This document shows, in pieces, positions 24,025-32,999 of a stretch of DNA of 64,000 nucleotides; position 1 is the stretch's first letter, and each line of letters starts with the position of its first letter. Made by a program: the position numbers and the translations under genes. Origin of the DNA: JAKFDK01 sp036676195. GTDB taxonomy: Bacteria; Bacillota; Sulfobacillia; Symbiobacteriales; ZC4RG38. The notes under the pieces are model-generated. The model saw nothing but the letters and a program-made list of their open reading frames with translations, was not told where the DNA came from and did not search any database. Where the stretch lies: NCBI GenBank assembly GCA_036676195.1, contig JAKFDK010000040.1, positions 124,001-188,000 on the forward strand. The letters are read 5' to 3'.

Positions 24025-26580
24025 TCAGCGCAGGATGGCGTCCGGTGCGTACCACATCAGCGTGTAGCCGGTGGCCTCGCCTTCGTACAGGTTTACCCGG
24101 ACCTGCCAGTCGCCGGTGCTGTCCAGGGTCAGATTAAGCCTTTCCGGGTTGTTCAGGGTGAAGGCCCGTCCGTTCTCCTGGCTGGCCGGGTTGTACACAA
24201 AGAAGTCCAGGTCGGCGGCCGTAGACCAGCTAAGGACCAGACGGCTCTGGCCGTGGTAGGCAATGGTGCGGCTGTGGCGGCCGTCGCGCTGGGTTGGATT
24301 GACTGTGCCGCTGTAAGTGGAGCGGCTGTGGCCTTTGGCGGAGAGGACGAAATGGCTGGTCCCGCCACTGTACAGGTTAACCCGCACTGCGTAAGCACCT
24401 GTCCCGTAACGCTCGGTGTCAATCCGCAGGGTTTCGGGTTTGCGCACGGTATAGGCCCGGCCGACCAGGGTACCGTCAGGGGCGTACACGTAAAAGTCGA
24501 GGTCAGCGGTGCTGTCCCAGTTCAGGGTGAAATCCACAAAGCCCGGCGCTCCTACATCGAGGTCAAACCAGACATTTCGGACGCCGGCGCGGAGGGTGCC
24601 CGCCATGAGCTTCTCGTGCACACGGTTCTGGTTGGCTACGGTCACCACTCGGTTGGTGGTGGCGGTCTGCCCGGCGGTATCGGTGGCCCGGGCCCGCACG
24701 GTATGGGGGCCCTCCCCGGCCGTCAGGGTATCCCAGGAATAGGTATAGGCGGTGCCGTCAAAGTTGCCGGTGATCTCTTGCCAGGCGCCGTCGTCGATGG
24801 CAAGCTCCACCCGGTCCACACCCTGGTCGTCGTGGGCCTGCACCCGCACCTGGACCGTGCCGGCCACGGATTCCCCTTCGGCCGGGGCGGCAAATCCCAC
24901 GGTGGGCGGCGCATCCACCGGTTCGCCTTCACTGCTGCCGGCGCTGAGATCAAGGAAGTACGCACCGCTGCCGGCATACGAGGTCACCCGGATCCGGTAA
25001 GTTCCAGGCTGGTTAATGGCTTTGGCCACCGTCTCCTGGCGGGTGGTCCCGGTGCTGCGGCCCACCTCGGTGCCGTCCGGGGCGTAAACATACAGGTCGA
25101 AGTCCGGGTTCGACGCCCCCTGCCAGTCCGACATGATCAGGGTCACGGCCAGGGGCCAGCCCGAATTGGTGACATTCAGCGGGTGCTCGATCCGCTGTCC
25201 GGTCCCGGTCAGGCTGCCGGACAGGTAGGTGTGGACCGGTACGGCCGGACCGGTGCCGGCTGCCCCTTTGGCCTGGGCTACGGCGGCGTAGGCGTCCAGG
25301 CGCCCGTAGCCGTAGTCTACATCCTGCCCGGCCGGGCCCCATTCGAGGGCCGTGCCGGTGAGCATCTGCCGGACCTGATCGGGGGTGAGGGTGGGGTCGG
25401 CCGCCAGCATGAGGGCGGCCACACCGGATACGAATGGGGTGGCCATTGAGGTGCCGCTGTGTACGATATAACCGTTGCCGGAGTTGGCGTTGGCCGCCAT
25501 AATCTCGAACCCAGGGGCGGCGATGTCGGGCTTGACGCGCCCGTCCCGGGTGGGCCCCCGGCTGGAAAAGAAGGCGATGTTGAAGCCCGCTTCGCCCGGG
25601 TCGGCCATGGCTCCTACCGTAATTGCCCCGGCCGCGGCGCCCGGCGCTCCAACCGTGTTCCGGGCCGGCCCGCTGTTGCCGGCGGCGATCACTGGCACCA
25701 GACCGGCCGCCGCCGCCCGGTTCACGGCCTGGGAGACACCGTCAGTTCCGTCAGATGAGCCGGTGGTGCCCAGACTCATGCTAATAACCCGAATGTGGTA
25801 CGTATCCTTGTTGGTGATACACCACTCTACCGCCGCCTGGACGTCGGACAGGCTGCCGCTGCCCGCACTGTTCAGTACCTTCAGGCCGACCAGGCTGGCG
25901 CCCGGGGCCACGCCGGTGTATAGCGGGTTGGCGATGCCACGACCGGCGGCAATGCCGGCGACGTGGGTGCCGTGGCCCTGGTCATCATAGGGGGTGGGCC
26001 GGTTGTTAACCCAGTCCCGCCAGGCAATCACCTTGCCGGCCAGGTCCTGGTGGCTGGCATCGATGCCGGTGTCGATCACAGCAATAACCACATCTTCAGC
26101 GGTAAACCGGTTCGGGTCGCCGTCGCCGTCACCGGTTACCCCAAAGTCCTGCCGGGCCTGAGTGGCGCCAAAGTACAGCGGCGCCGTGTCCATTTGGACC
26201 TCGACCCGGGCGTCGTACTCCATTTGCCGCACCCAGCGCTCCTTGCTCAGGCGGGTGACTTCGTCCCTGGTCAATTGGGCGGCAAAGCCGGGGACCACGG
26301 TGTAGACATGGGTGGTATCTACCGGGCCGAGGGCGGCTTCCAACGCCTTCACGCTGAAATCGGGCGTGGTCAGGACGATCACCGGGACCTTCGTGTCGCC
26401 AGCGGTATCCAGGACATCTTCCAGTGAATCAAATACCTTGTCCCGGTTGGTATCCATCAGCCTGGAGGTGGTGATCTCCTCTGGTCCGATGCCACGGGGC
26501 AGCATCACGGCACCGACGCCCACCAGGGACAGGACCGCCAGCACGGCGATCACCGCCAGGAGCCGTTTGCGCCAACTCAT
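24025..26580 (-). CDS. Exported subtilisin-like serine protease with PPC-type C-terminal domains
   Basis: 851-residue S8 protease. It has an N-terminal signal/anchor (LLAVIAVLAVLSLVGVGAV), an inhibitor_I9-like propeptide (about 60-125), then the catalytic domain: D170 in AVIDTGID, H203 in GHGTHVAG, oxyanion N302 in AAGNSGP and S378 in SGTSMATP. The C-terminal half has three related beta domains with the signature DFDLYVYAPDG, DLDFYVYAPDG or DLDFFVYNP (PPC type) and an Ig-like insert (PPTVGFAAPAEGESVAG). It probably degrades extracellular protein. A TATAAT box (minus, 26626-26631) lies about 45 bases upstream of ATG 26580. Confidence 0.93.
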   Translation of the reverse strand: MSWRKRLLAVIAVLAVLSLVGVGAVMLPRGIGPEEITTSRLMDTNRDKVFDSLEDVLDTAGDTKVPVIVLTTPDFSVKALEAALGPVDTTHVYTVVPGFAAQLTRDEVTRLSKERWVRQMEYDARVEVQMDTAPLYFGATQARQDFGVTGDGDGDPNRFTAEDVVIAVIDTGIDASHQDLAGKVIAWRDWVNNRPTPYDDQGHGTHVAGIAAGRGIANPLYTGVAPGASLVGLKVLNSAGSGSLSDVQAAVEWCITNKDTYHIRVISMSLGTTGSSDGTDGVSQAVNRAAAAGLVPVIAAGNSGPARNTVGAPGAAAGAITVGAMADPGEAGFNIAFFSSRGPTRDGRVKPDIAAPGFEIMAANANSGNGYIVHSGTSMATPFVSGVAALMLAADPTLTPDQVRQMLTGTALEWGPAGQDVDYGYGRLDAYAAVAQAKGAAGTGPAVPVHTYLSGSLTGTGQRIEHPLNVTNSGWPLAVTLIMSDWQGASNPDFDLYVYAPDGTEVGRSTGTTRQETVAKAINQPGTYRIRVTSYAGSGAYFLDLSAGSSEGEPVDAPPTVGFAAPAEGESVAGTVQVRVQAHDDQGVDRVELAIDDGAWQEITGNFDGTAYTYSWDTLTAGEGPHTVRARATDTAGQTATTNRVVTVANQNRVHEKLMAGTLRAGVRNVWFDLDVGAPGFVDFTLNWDSTADLDFYVYAPDGTLVGRAYTVRKPETLRIDTERYGTGAYAVRVNLYSGGTSHFVLSAKGHSRSTYSGTVNPTQRDGRHSRTIAYHGQSRLVLSWSTAADLDFFVYNPASQENGRAFTLNNPERLNLTLDSTGDWQVRVNLYEGEATGYTLMWYAPDAILR

Positions 26581-26731
26581 TCGGAAGTTCACTCCTTTGT
26601 AAGCAGAGAGGCGGATATCGAAAATATTATACAATTTTCTGGAACTTTTTGGGATCAAGACGGCCTTGATATCGTCATTTCAGCCCGGAGCGCGGGTGCA
26701 ACAGGGGGGTGTCGTCGGGGTCGACACAAAA

Positions 26732-26759
26732 ACACCCCTCCCTGCGGCAGGTGGGGTGT
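26732..26759. other. Hairpin in the protease/glutamate dehydrogenase divergent region
   Basis: ACACCCC pairs with GGGGTGT around an inner CCT/AGG pairing. Read on the minus strand a T-run follows (TTTTTG), so it resembles a terminator pointing toward the protease although no minus-strand gene lies upstream. The 564-base gap 26581-27144 otherwise holds the protease promoter, the dehydrogenase promoter and no convincing gene. Confidence 0.4.
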
Positions 26760-27052
26760 CAGGATAATTGACGTCATCAACAGTGAGAAAGGTCACATGT
26801 TTGGCAAGTGAGAAAAGGAATGATAGAAGTTAACTACGACTTCCTATCAGGTCTGTGGCTGCGTCGGTGTTGGGTCCAAGGGCGGACCAGAGGCCCTGAT
26901 CCTGTTTCAGGCAGGATTCAGTCCCGTGCAGCCCGAAAATAGCCAGCGTTTACCGGTTGCGCGGGCGATGTGGCTGGCACCCAACTGCCGACAGCCCTGG
27001 CTAAATACCGGGGTTGACCGCTCACTACGGCCGCAGAGCGGATGCAGCGGAT

Positions 27053-27081
27053 TTGGCGGTGGGAAAAACTTGGGGTATATT
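27053..27081 (+). promoter_or_regulatory. Promoter of the glutamate dehydrogenase gene
   Basis: TTGGCG (27053-27058) and TATATT (27076-27081) are spaced exactly 17 bases apart, about 63 bases before the start codon. The reading frame is open further upstream, but the promoter position supports the later start. Confidence 0.6.
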
Positions 27082-27144
27082 GAATTTGGTGCTCCGCTCA
27101 AACTCACCAGCTTTAAGCCAATAATGGATGAGGGAGGCCCCAAC

Positions 27145-28404
27145 ATGTCGGCAGGTGGATTCCTGGACGCAGTCAGAGAAGAGATACGCATGTCGGTGGA
27201 GCGTCTTGGGTATGACATCAATGTTTACAAGTACCTGCGCAATCCCCGGCGGACCCTGGAGGTTCACATCCCTGTCGCTTTGGATGATGGGCGACTGGAG
27301 ACATTTCTTGGTTACCGTAGCCAGCATGCGGCGGTATTTGGCCCGTATAAGGGCGGGATTCGCATCCATGAGGGGGTCACCAAGGACGAGGTCGAAGCTC
27401 TGGCCATCCTCATGACTCTGAAGAATACGGTGCTCGATCTGCCCTATGGTGGCGGCAAGGGCGGCATCATTTGCGACCCCCGCACCATGTCAGAAGGGGA
27501 GAAAGAGCGGCTGTCCAGGGCCTACATTCGTGCCCTGCGTGACATGATCGGGCCGAAGAAGGACATTCCGGCCCCGGATATCAACACCAACCCGCGGATA
27601 ATCGGCTGGATGCTGGACGAGTTCCTCAAGTCGCACCCGGATTACGATTTTTCCGTGTTCACCGGCAAGAGCCCTATCATCGGCGGGATTGAGGGCCGTA
27701 AGGATGCCACCGGTCTGGGCGTGGCCTACGTGGTGCGGGAAGCCTGTCGGGAACTGGGCCTGAAGCTGCAGGGGGCCACCGTGGCGGTGCAGGGCTTTGG
27801 CAACGTCGGGCAGGGAACGGCCAAGTCGCTGGCCCGGTTGGGCGCCCGGCTGGTGGCAGTGACCGACGTGTCCGGGGGAGTGCAGAACCCCGTCGGGCTG
27901 GATGTGAATTCGTTGATCTCCTGGGTGAATGAAACCGGTTCTGTCGCCGGCTTCCCCGGCTCCCAACCGATCACGAATGAAGCACTCTTTGCCTTGCCGG
28001 TGGATGTAGTGGTGCCGGCTGCCCTGGAAAATCAGATCACAGCGGAACTGGCGCAGGTTGTTCAGGCCTCCATTGTGGCAGAGGCGGCCAACGGCCCCAC
28101 CACTCCCGAGGGAGCCGAAATTCTGCACCACCGCAACATCCTGGTCATCCCCGATATTCTGGCCAACGGCGGCGGGGTCACCGTGTCCTACTTTGAATGG
28201 GTACAGGCGCAGCAGGGCGGCCTGAAGTGGTCCCTGGCCGAGGTGGAGTCCCGCCTGGACATCTACATGACCACCGCCTTTGGCAACGTGTGGGCAGCCC
28301 GGAGCCGCTATGGCGTCAGCATGCGGGATGCTGCCTTCATGTATGCCATTGACCGCCTGGCCCAGGGCATGGTCGAACGAGGTTGGATCAGCAAGGCGCG
28401 CTGA
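27145..28404 (+). CDS. gdhA: NAD(P)-dependent glutamate dehydrogenase
   Basis: 419-residue Glu/Leu/Phe/Val dehydrogenase interconverting glutamate and 2-oxoglutarate plus ammonia. The catalytic domain shows GPYKGGIRIHEGV, LPYGGGKGGIICDP (catalytic Lys) and IPAPDINTNPRIIGWM. The nucleotide domain has VAVQGFGNVGQGTAKSLARLGA. The C-terminal NGGGVTVSYFEWVQ is typical. Length fits hexameric GdhA/RocG. ATG 27145 follows AGGGAGG. It could regenerate 2-oxoglutarate for the microcompartment pathway at 49-61 kb, but it has its own promoter and no proven link. Confidence 0.94.
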   Translation: MSAGGFLDAVREEIRMSVERLGYDINVYKYLRNPRRTLEVHIPVALDDGRLETFLGYRSQHAAVFGPYKGGIRIHEGVTKDEVEALAILMTLKNTVLDLPYGGGKGGIICDPRTMSEGEKERLSRAYIRALRDMIGPKKDIPAPDINTNPRIIGWMLDEFLKSHPDYDFSVFTGKSPIIGGIEGRKDATGLGVAYVVREACRELGLKLQGATVAVQGFGNVGQGTAKSLARLGARLVAVTDVSGGVQNPVGLDVNSLISWVNETGSVAGFPGSQPITNEALFALPVDVVVPAALENQITAELAQVVQASIVAEAANGPTTPEGAEILHHRNILVIPDILANGGGVTVSYFEWVQAQQGGLKWSLAEVESRLDIYMTTAFGNVWAARSRYGVSMRDAAFMYAIDRLAQGMVERGWISKAR

Positions 28405-28549
28405 GCAGGGGTATTGGCGGGAAAAGCCGGGTGTCTTCGCGCAGGTAGGGCACCCGGTTTGCGCTGCCTGTGGCCGGCCCGGTCCGGGGGTGGCAGGGGG
28501 CACTGGCCATATGGACCAGGGCACGGGTATGGATATGGAGTGACAGGGT

Positions 28550-29824
28550 GTGCACGCAGGGCGCGGACGTCGTATGACACGTAAACTTCTTACCAGAATA
28601 ATCTTAGGGATCTGTCTGCTGGTGGCTGTGCTGATCGGGTCGGTGGCCTGGCAGGGCCCCATGGAAGTTTTCGACGGAACAAAGGAAACCCAGATGTATC
28701 TCCTTTCCACCATCGCACAGACAGTCGGAACCTTTTTTGGCATCACCGTCAGCTTCGCCCTGCTCGCCAGCCAACTGGTCGGCGAACTTTATACTCCGTA
28801 TGCCGCACGCCTGATTACCCACGACCGCAGACTGCGCCTGTTTACCACGCTGAATGTGGCCACCATCGGCTTCAGCCTGTTGCTGCTGGCCGATGGCGAG
28901 TATTTCGCATATTCTTCGCGGGTGACTGCCGCCGCGGGCGTGCCGATCGCCCTGGGGATGGCGATTGCCAGCACGTTGATTCTACCCTTTTACATTGTCG
29001 GCTCGTTCGGTGCCATTACGCCGACCCGCATTGCCGAGCAACTGGCCAGAGGCATTACCCTGCGTTCGCTGCTGGCCAGCGCACCGGCCTGGATCCGGGG
29101 GCGGCAGGAAGACCCCGCACTGGTCATGGGCAGCCGCAAGGGCAAAGATGTATTCACCCCGTTCAGCGACATTGTGACGGCTGCGATTCAACGGCGGCAT
29201 TTCGAAAACGCCCAGAAGGTGCTGGAGATTCTGGTCTTGCAGGTCTGTGCGGTGCTGGAGACCATTGGTGCGCCACCGCAGGCAGTGGCCAGGGCCGCCG
29301 GGGAAGGTTCCGGCACAGACGCCCCGGCACCGGACCGGCCCCGCCACCTGGACGATCAGGAACAGGCCGCTGTAATCACGGCCCATTTGTGCCTACATGT
29401 TGAACGCATGTTCAGCGGGGTGAATGCGGCAGACTTCCGGCACTGGCTGCGGCCTGCCCTCACCTACCTGCTATACCGGGTCTTCGAGGTCTCCCGGCAC
29501 CGGGGCTTCACTGAGGCGCCAATGAACCTGCTCGCCCTGGTCCGCAGCTTACCCAAGGAATACGATCTCACGTATATCTCGTATACACTGGGGCTGGCCG
29601 GTTGCCAGGCCCTGGCCGCCGGGCACCGGACAGTGGCCGTGCGGACCATTCATACCCTGGCGAAAATCGGCTGCGCCGACGTGGCTGAAGACTGGCTACG
29701 CCAGCGGGTGCGTCGCAACCACGAGGAGCGGGCGCAGGTGGAGCCGTTCTTGCACCTGCTCTACCGGGTCCGGGGCATTCTCACCCATCTGCCGCCGTCC
29801 CGGCGTCGACACGATCATTCTTAG
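28550..29824 (+). CDS. Membrane protein, DUF2254-like
   Basis: 424-residue protein with about four transmembrane helices in the first 150 residues (LLTRIILGICLLVAVLIGSV, TVGTFFGITVSFALLASQL, LFTTLNVATIGFSLLLL, GVPIALGMAIASTLILPFYIVG) and a soluble helical C-terminal part. The layout resembles DUF2254 membrane proteins but the match is not firm. GTG 28550 is preferred because GGAG lies nine bases upstream; ATG 28574 would shorten it by eight residues. No operon partner; a terminator follows. Confidence 0.72.
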   Translation: MHAGRGRRMTRKLLTRIILGICLLVAVLIGSVAWQGPMEVFDGTKETQMYLLSTIAQTVGTFFGITVSFALLASQLVGELYTPYAARLITHDRRLRLFTTLNVATIGFSLLLLADGEYFAYSSRVTAAAGVPIALGMAIASTLILPFYIVGSFGAITPTRIAEQLARGITLRSLLASAPAWIRGRQEDPALVMGSRKGKDVFTPFSDIVTAAIQRRHFENAQKVLEILVLQVCAVLETIGAPPQAVARAAGEGSGTDAPAPDRPRHLDDQEQAAVITAHLCLHVERMFSGVNAADFRHWLRPALTYLLYRVFEVSRHRGFTEAPMNLLALVRSLPKEYDLTYISYTLGLAGCQALAAGHRTVAVRTIHTLAKIGCADVAEDWLRQRVRRNHEERAQVEPFLHLLYRVRGILTHLPPSRRRHDHS

Positions 29825-29883
29825 GGCTGGGCAGGCTGTCAGCCGCGTCATGCGCGGTCCGTGACCCGCCCGGGAGATGACGG

Positions 29884-29922
29884 CAGGCGGCCTGGCGGTA
29901 TACACCGCCAGGCCGCCTGTTT
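29884..29922. terminator. Bidirectional terminator between convergent genes
   Basis: A perfect 16-bp stem (29884-29899 with 29904-29919, loop ATAC) lies between the stop codons of two convergent genes. Only a short T-run (TTT) follows on the plus strand, so its strength rests on the long stem. Confidence 0.7.
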
Positions 29923-29930
29923 GGGGGTCT

Positions 29931-30296
29931 TTACTGCTGGCTCACGACGATCTTGCCGACCATGCCTTTCTCCTTGTGGCCGGGGGCATCGCAGAAGAAC
30001 TCGTATTCGCCGGCCTTATCGGGCATGGTGACCTCCACCGCACGGGTCTTACCGGGCGGGATCTCCAACTCATCAAACTTTAGCTCTTCACTTTCAAACT
30101 CATGATCCTCTTTGTCGACATTCTCCACGGTGAACTTGATCTTCTCGCCGGCCTTGGCCTGGATCACGGCCGGTTCATAGGTCATGCCCCGGGTGATCAT
30201 CTTAACCTCGCGGACCGAACTGCTCCCGCCGCCGCACCCGGCTACCACCGCGGCGATGATCATGGTGGTACCCAGGAGATAGGTGAACTTCTTCAT
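29931..30296 (-). CDS. Cupredoxin-like lipoprotein
   Basis: 121-residue lipoprotein (signal ending VVAGC, C21) with a single cupredoxin domain. The type 1 copper ligands are H65 in KEDHEFES and C102, H107 and M112 in FFCDAPGHKEKGM. Such proteins serve as electron carriers or as periplasmic partners of FTR1-type iron importers. It follows a broken FTR1 gene whose remnant stop overlaps its ATG, so it was probably once the partner in an iron uptake operon. GGAGGTG lies upstream. Confidence 0.88.
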   Translation of the reverse strand: MKKFTYLLGTTMIIAAVVAGCGGGSSSVREVKMITRGMTYEPAVIQAKAGEKIKFTVENVDKEDHEFESEELKFDELEIPPGKTRAVEVTMPDKAGEYEFFCDAPGHKEKGMVGKIVVSQQ

Positions 30297-30761
30297 GGGG
30301 TCGGCACCTCCGTCTTGTTTTTCAGGTAAAGTTGAAATTTAAGTCCACCGGAGTACATGACACCGGCAACCAACAGGTAGGAAAAATAGGCCACGACCTG
30401 CACCAGGCTGGGGCTGGCATCGTAACCCAGCAGGGCTGCCAGCAGCCTGCCGCCGGGAGAGGTCGCCGCGCAGCCGGCCGGCGTGCCGCCGCATGGCGAT
30501 GATCATGCCGGAGAGGATAACGGTTGCCGAAAGCATCGTAATGCCTTCAAAAGCTTCCAAGGCCTTGCCTGACAGGCCCCCGGCCACACCGTACAGAACC
30601 AGACCACCCAGCAGGCTGGCGAGCAGGGCGGCTGCCACGCCGCTCCACAATGCCCGGCGGCCGTTGGTCTGTCCGGATTTTTCCAGATAGGCCAGGAGAA
30701 TGCCGATAATCAACGCGGCCTCCAGACCTTCCCGTAGGGTGACCAGGAACGCGTATAGCAT
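30293..30761 (-). pseudogene. FTR1-family iron permease, broken by internal deletion
   Basis: The first 95 or so codons from ATG 30761 are a good FTR1 N-terminus, with the iron-binding motif TLREGLEAALIIG and helices up to MIIAMRRHAGRLRGDL. The frame then changes near 30460. In another frame the sequence continues as PGGRLLAALLGYDASPSLVQ and FSYLLVAGVMYSGG down to a stop at 30293, a normal FTR1 C-terminus. About 130 central residues, including the second REXXE motif, are missing. The hybrid reading frame ends at 30339 in nonsense sequence. The Fur box and ribosome binding site are intact, so decay looks recent unless it is an assembly error. Confidence 0.82.
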
Positions 30762-30792
30762 GGGTGAACCTCCAACCGAATTACAAAGGTTT

Positions 30793-30811
30793 GATAACGA
30801 TTCTCATTATC
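30793..30811. promoter_or_regulatory. Fur box
   Basis: Read on the minus strand, the 19 bases match the classical Fur consensus GATAATGATAATCATTATC at 17 of 19 positions. It overlaps the -10 element of the FTR1 promoter, the expected place for iron-dependent repression. Confidence 0.85.
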
Positions 30812-30834
30812 CTTGCCACCTCTGCCCATGTCAA
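30806..30834 (-). promoter_or_regulatory. Promoter of the FTR1-cupredoxin unit
   Basis: Minus-strand TTGACA (30834-30829), 17-base spacer, GATAAT (30811-30806). The -10 hexamer is the first part of the Fur box. Confidence 0.75.
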
Positions 30835-31230
30835 GCAGATTTGTGTCTGGGTGGGCCAACAAAGTCCAGAGTTTCTCAGACGGCGGTGACATCATTTATT
30901 TGGATGTTTTGTTGATCTGGAATCGAAGGATTCGTTGCCTGCTGCCGACGGTCCCGGCAGGAACTTTTACTACGAACATCAAATATTGAAAGTAGACAGC
31001 ACCGACTGGCAAAAGTCCGTACCTCGGGTAATCCAAGCCGCCCGGTGGTGCAGACGCCCGGTGCAGCCGCTGCGACAGCTCACCGGTGAATTCGGCTTCA
31101 GAACCGGAGTTCAGGGAATTTGAGCCAGGAACCTGGTACAGCCAGTCGGTGCAAGTGCAAGTCCTGGAAGGAGGGAGTCCCCCATGCGGATGCGCGTGAA
31201 CACCTCGGATTCTTCCAGTGATCCACCGGG
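30835..31230. other. Gene-free region with possible structured RNA
   Basis: No convincing gene is seen. The segment contains a hairpin near 31087-31111 (GAATTC paired with GAGTTC) and a stretch near 31140-31180 (GGTGCAAGTGCAAGTCC) reminiscent of structured RNA, but it matches no riboswitch or intron class I can name. It precedes a second hairpin and a terminator at 31240-31315. Confidence 0.3.
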
Positions 31231-31283
31231 CCACTAAGGGCTCAGCGGGGCAGACCATTCTGCTGAGCCGGTGCATAGGACAG

Positions 31284-31315
31284 CAGCCAGGTGCAAGGCG
31301 CCTGGCTGTTCTTTT
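31284..31315 (+). terminator. Intrinsic terminator or attenuator ahead of the decayed ABC transporter
   Basis: An 11-bp stem (CAGCCAGGTGC with GCGCCTGGCTG, one G-U pair, loop AAG) is followed by TTCTTTTG. An upstream inverted repeat GCTCAGC/GCTGAGC (31240-31246, 31262-31268) precedes it. With no gene just upstream on the plus strand, it fits a leader attenuator or the end of a small RNA. Confidence 0.65.
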
Positions 31316-31364
31316 GTAGGAAAACTTGTAGGAAAATTAATCCGCCGGGCGGAATACCACCCAG

Positions 31365-32135
31365 ATGAGCCAGGTGAGCCGGGTGACCCGGAACAGGTGC
31401 GAAGGGGAGTGTGCAATAGCCGTCGACGAGGGCCAGATCTTCGTAGGTGGCCTCGACGTACGGCGCCAGCTCACGGCGGCCAAACGGCTGATGGGCGTCG
31501 TCCCCCAGGATATCGCCCTGTATCCGACGCTTTCGGCTCGGGAAAACCTGATGTTCTGGGGGAAAATGTATGGCCTGGGCGGTCGGGAGTTGGCCTTGCG
31601 GGTCGATGAAGCACTGGAAATCGTCAGTCTGACCGACCGGCAGCGGGAGCGGGTGGATACTTACTCCGGCGGCATGAAGCGACGGATCAATGTTGCCGCG
31701 GCGCTTCTGCATCGCCCGGAACTCCTGATTATGGACGAACCCACCGTCGGCATTGATCCGCAGAGTCGCAACCATATCCTGGAGACCGTACGGCGGCTGG
31801 CCCGCGACCAGGGCATGACGGTGCTATACACGAGCCATTACATGGCAGAGGTTGAGTACCTCTGCCAGCGGGTGGCCATCATCGACCATGGCCGCGTGAT
31901 TGCCGGGGGCAGCTTGGAAGAGGTCCGACGCCTCGCCGGTCCGGACACGGCGGTCCGGCTGCGGGTGGCACAGCCCGATCCGGCCCTGGTGGGCGCCCTG
32001 GTGGGCGCCGTGGCGGGCGTGCCGGGGGTCCGCCGGGTGCTGGAGGCCGAGGACGCCCTGGTGGTCATGGTCAGCGACACTGCCGCAACGCTGGCCCCGG
32101 TGCTGGCGGCCGTGGGCGATGCCGGTGGCGGTGGC
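31365..32135 (+). pseudogene. ABC transporter ATPase, 5'-truncated
   Basis: From about 31425 the sequence is a clear ABC ATPase of the drug-exporter/NodI type: EGQIFVGGLDVRR, VVPQDIALYPTLSARENL (Q-loop), DTYSGGMKRRINVAAAL (signature), LLIMDEPTVGID (Walker B) and TSHYMAEVE (switch His). The first 60 or so residues, including Walker A, are absent, and upstream codons are unrelated. Near 32119-32135 the frame passes directly into permease sequence without the usual ATPase C-terminus. Without Walker A it cannot bind ATP normally. Confidence 0.8.
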
Positions 32136-32965
32136 AGATCAGGACAACAGTTTTCTTTCCCAGCAGGTATTTACGGCCCTCAATGGCGAAAAAACCCTGA
32201 AGGTTCAGGTAGCGGACATGGATCAATTGAATCAATTGCTGGCCGACCGGCGCATTGCGGCCGGGATTGTGGTTCCGGCCGGCTTCGAACAGGGAGTGGC
32301 GGTTGGCCGCGCCCCGGAGGTCCAGGTGGTGACGCTCCCCGGGAGCAATCAGGAAGCGGCCGTCGGCCCCGTGCTGCGTCGGGAACTGGCCCGTGTGGCC
32401 GGGAACTACCATCATGTTTGTGATGATGCTGGTGTTCAACATGAGCGGGGTGATCCTGGAAGAGCGGAGCCTGGGAACCTGGGGGCGCCTGTTAACGGCG
32501 CCGACAGCCAGGTCCGGCATCCTGAGCGGTTACCTGCTCAGTTTCTTTATGACCGGGATGTTCCAGTTTGCGGTGCTGGTGGGGATATCCACCCTCTTGT
32601 TCAGGGTGCACTGGGGACCGGTGCTGCCTCTGGCGGCGATGGCGGCCGCCTTTATCCTGTGCTCATCCGGCCTGGGCCTGTTCCTGGCCGGACTGGTGCG
32701 GACGGCCGAGCAGCAGCGCACCATCGGCGTGCTGGTGGTCAGTTCCATTTCCATGCTGGGCGGAGTCTACTGGCCATTGGAACTGTTGGGCGATACCATG
32801 CGTCGTATTGGTTACCTGACTCCGCAGGCGTGGGCAATGGAAGGCTTCCGGGAGGTCATGCTGCGGGGTGGGGACTGGGGCGGGTTGGTATGGCCGTTAA
32901 CAGTCCTGCTGACCCTGGCGCTGGTATGCATGACGGCGGGACTGGCCCGTGTTCGCTACAGCTAG
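32119..32965 (+). pseudogene. ABC-2 permease, broken by deletions
   Basis: Two pieces of one ABC-2-type permease lie in different frames. 32119 to about 32390 encodes MPVAVADQDNSFLSQQ and LLADRRIAAGIVVPAGFE, the extracytoplasmic part normally found after the first helix. 32393-32965 encodes PGTTIMFVMMLVFNMSGV, ILEERSLGTWGRLLTAP and the remaining helices to the C-terminus. The first helix and a stretch between the pieces are missing. The second piece could be translated from GTG 32393 as a 190-residue protein but would lack its N-terminal half. Confidence 0.78.
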
Positions 32966-32999
32966 GCTCTGCATTGGGAGGCGGCCGGGGGGAGACAGT

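Noticed and set aside
31087..31230. Cobalamin riboswitch or group II intron end
   Set aside because: GGTGCAAGTCC-like bases are suggestive, but the other conserved boxes of either class were not found. It is reported only as possible structure.
30896..31276. 126-codon minus-strand frame upstream of the ABC remnants
   Set aside because: No recognisable motif, odd composition and overlap with hairpins and a terminator argue against coding.
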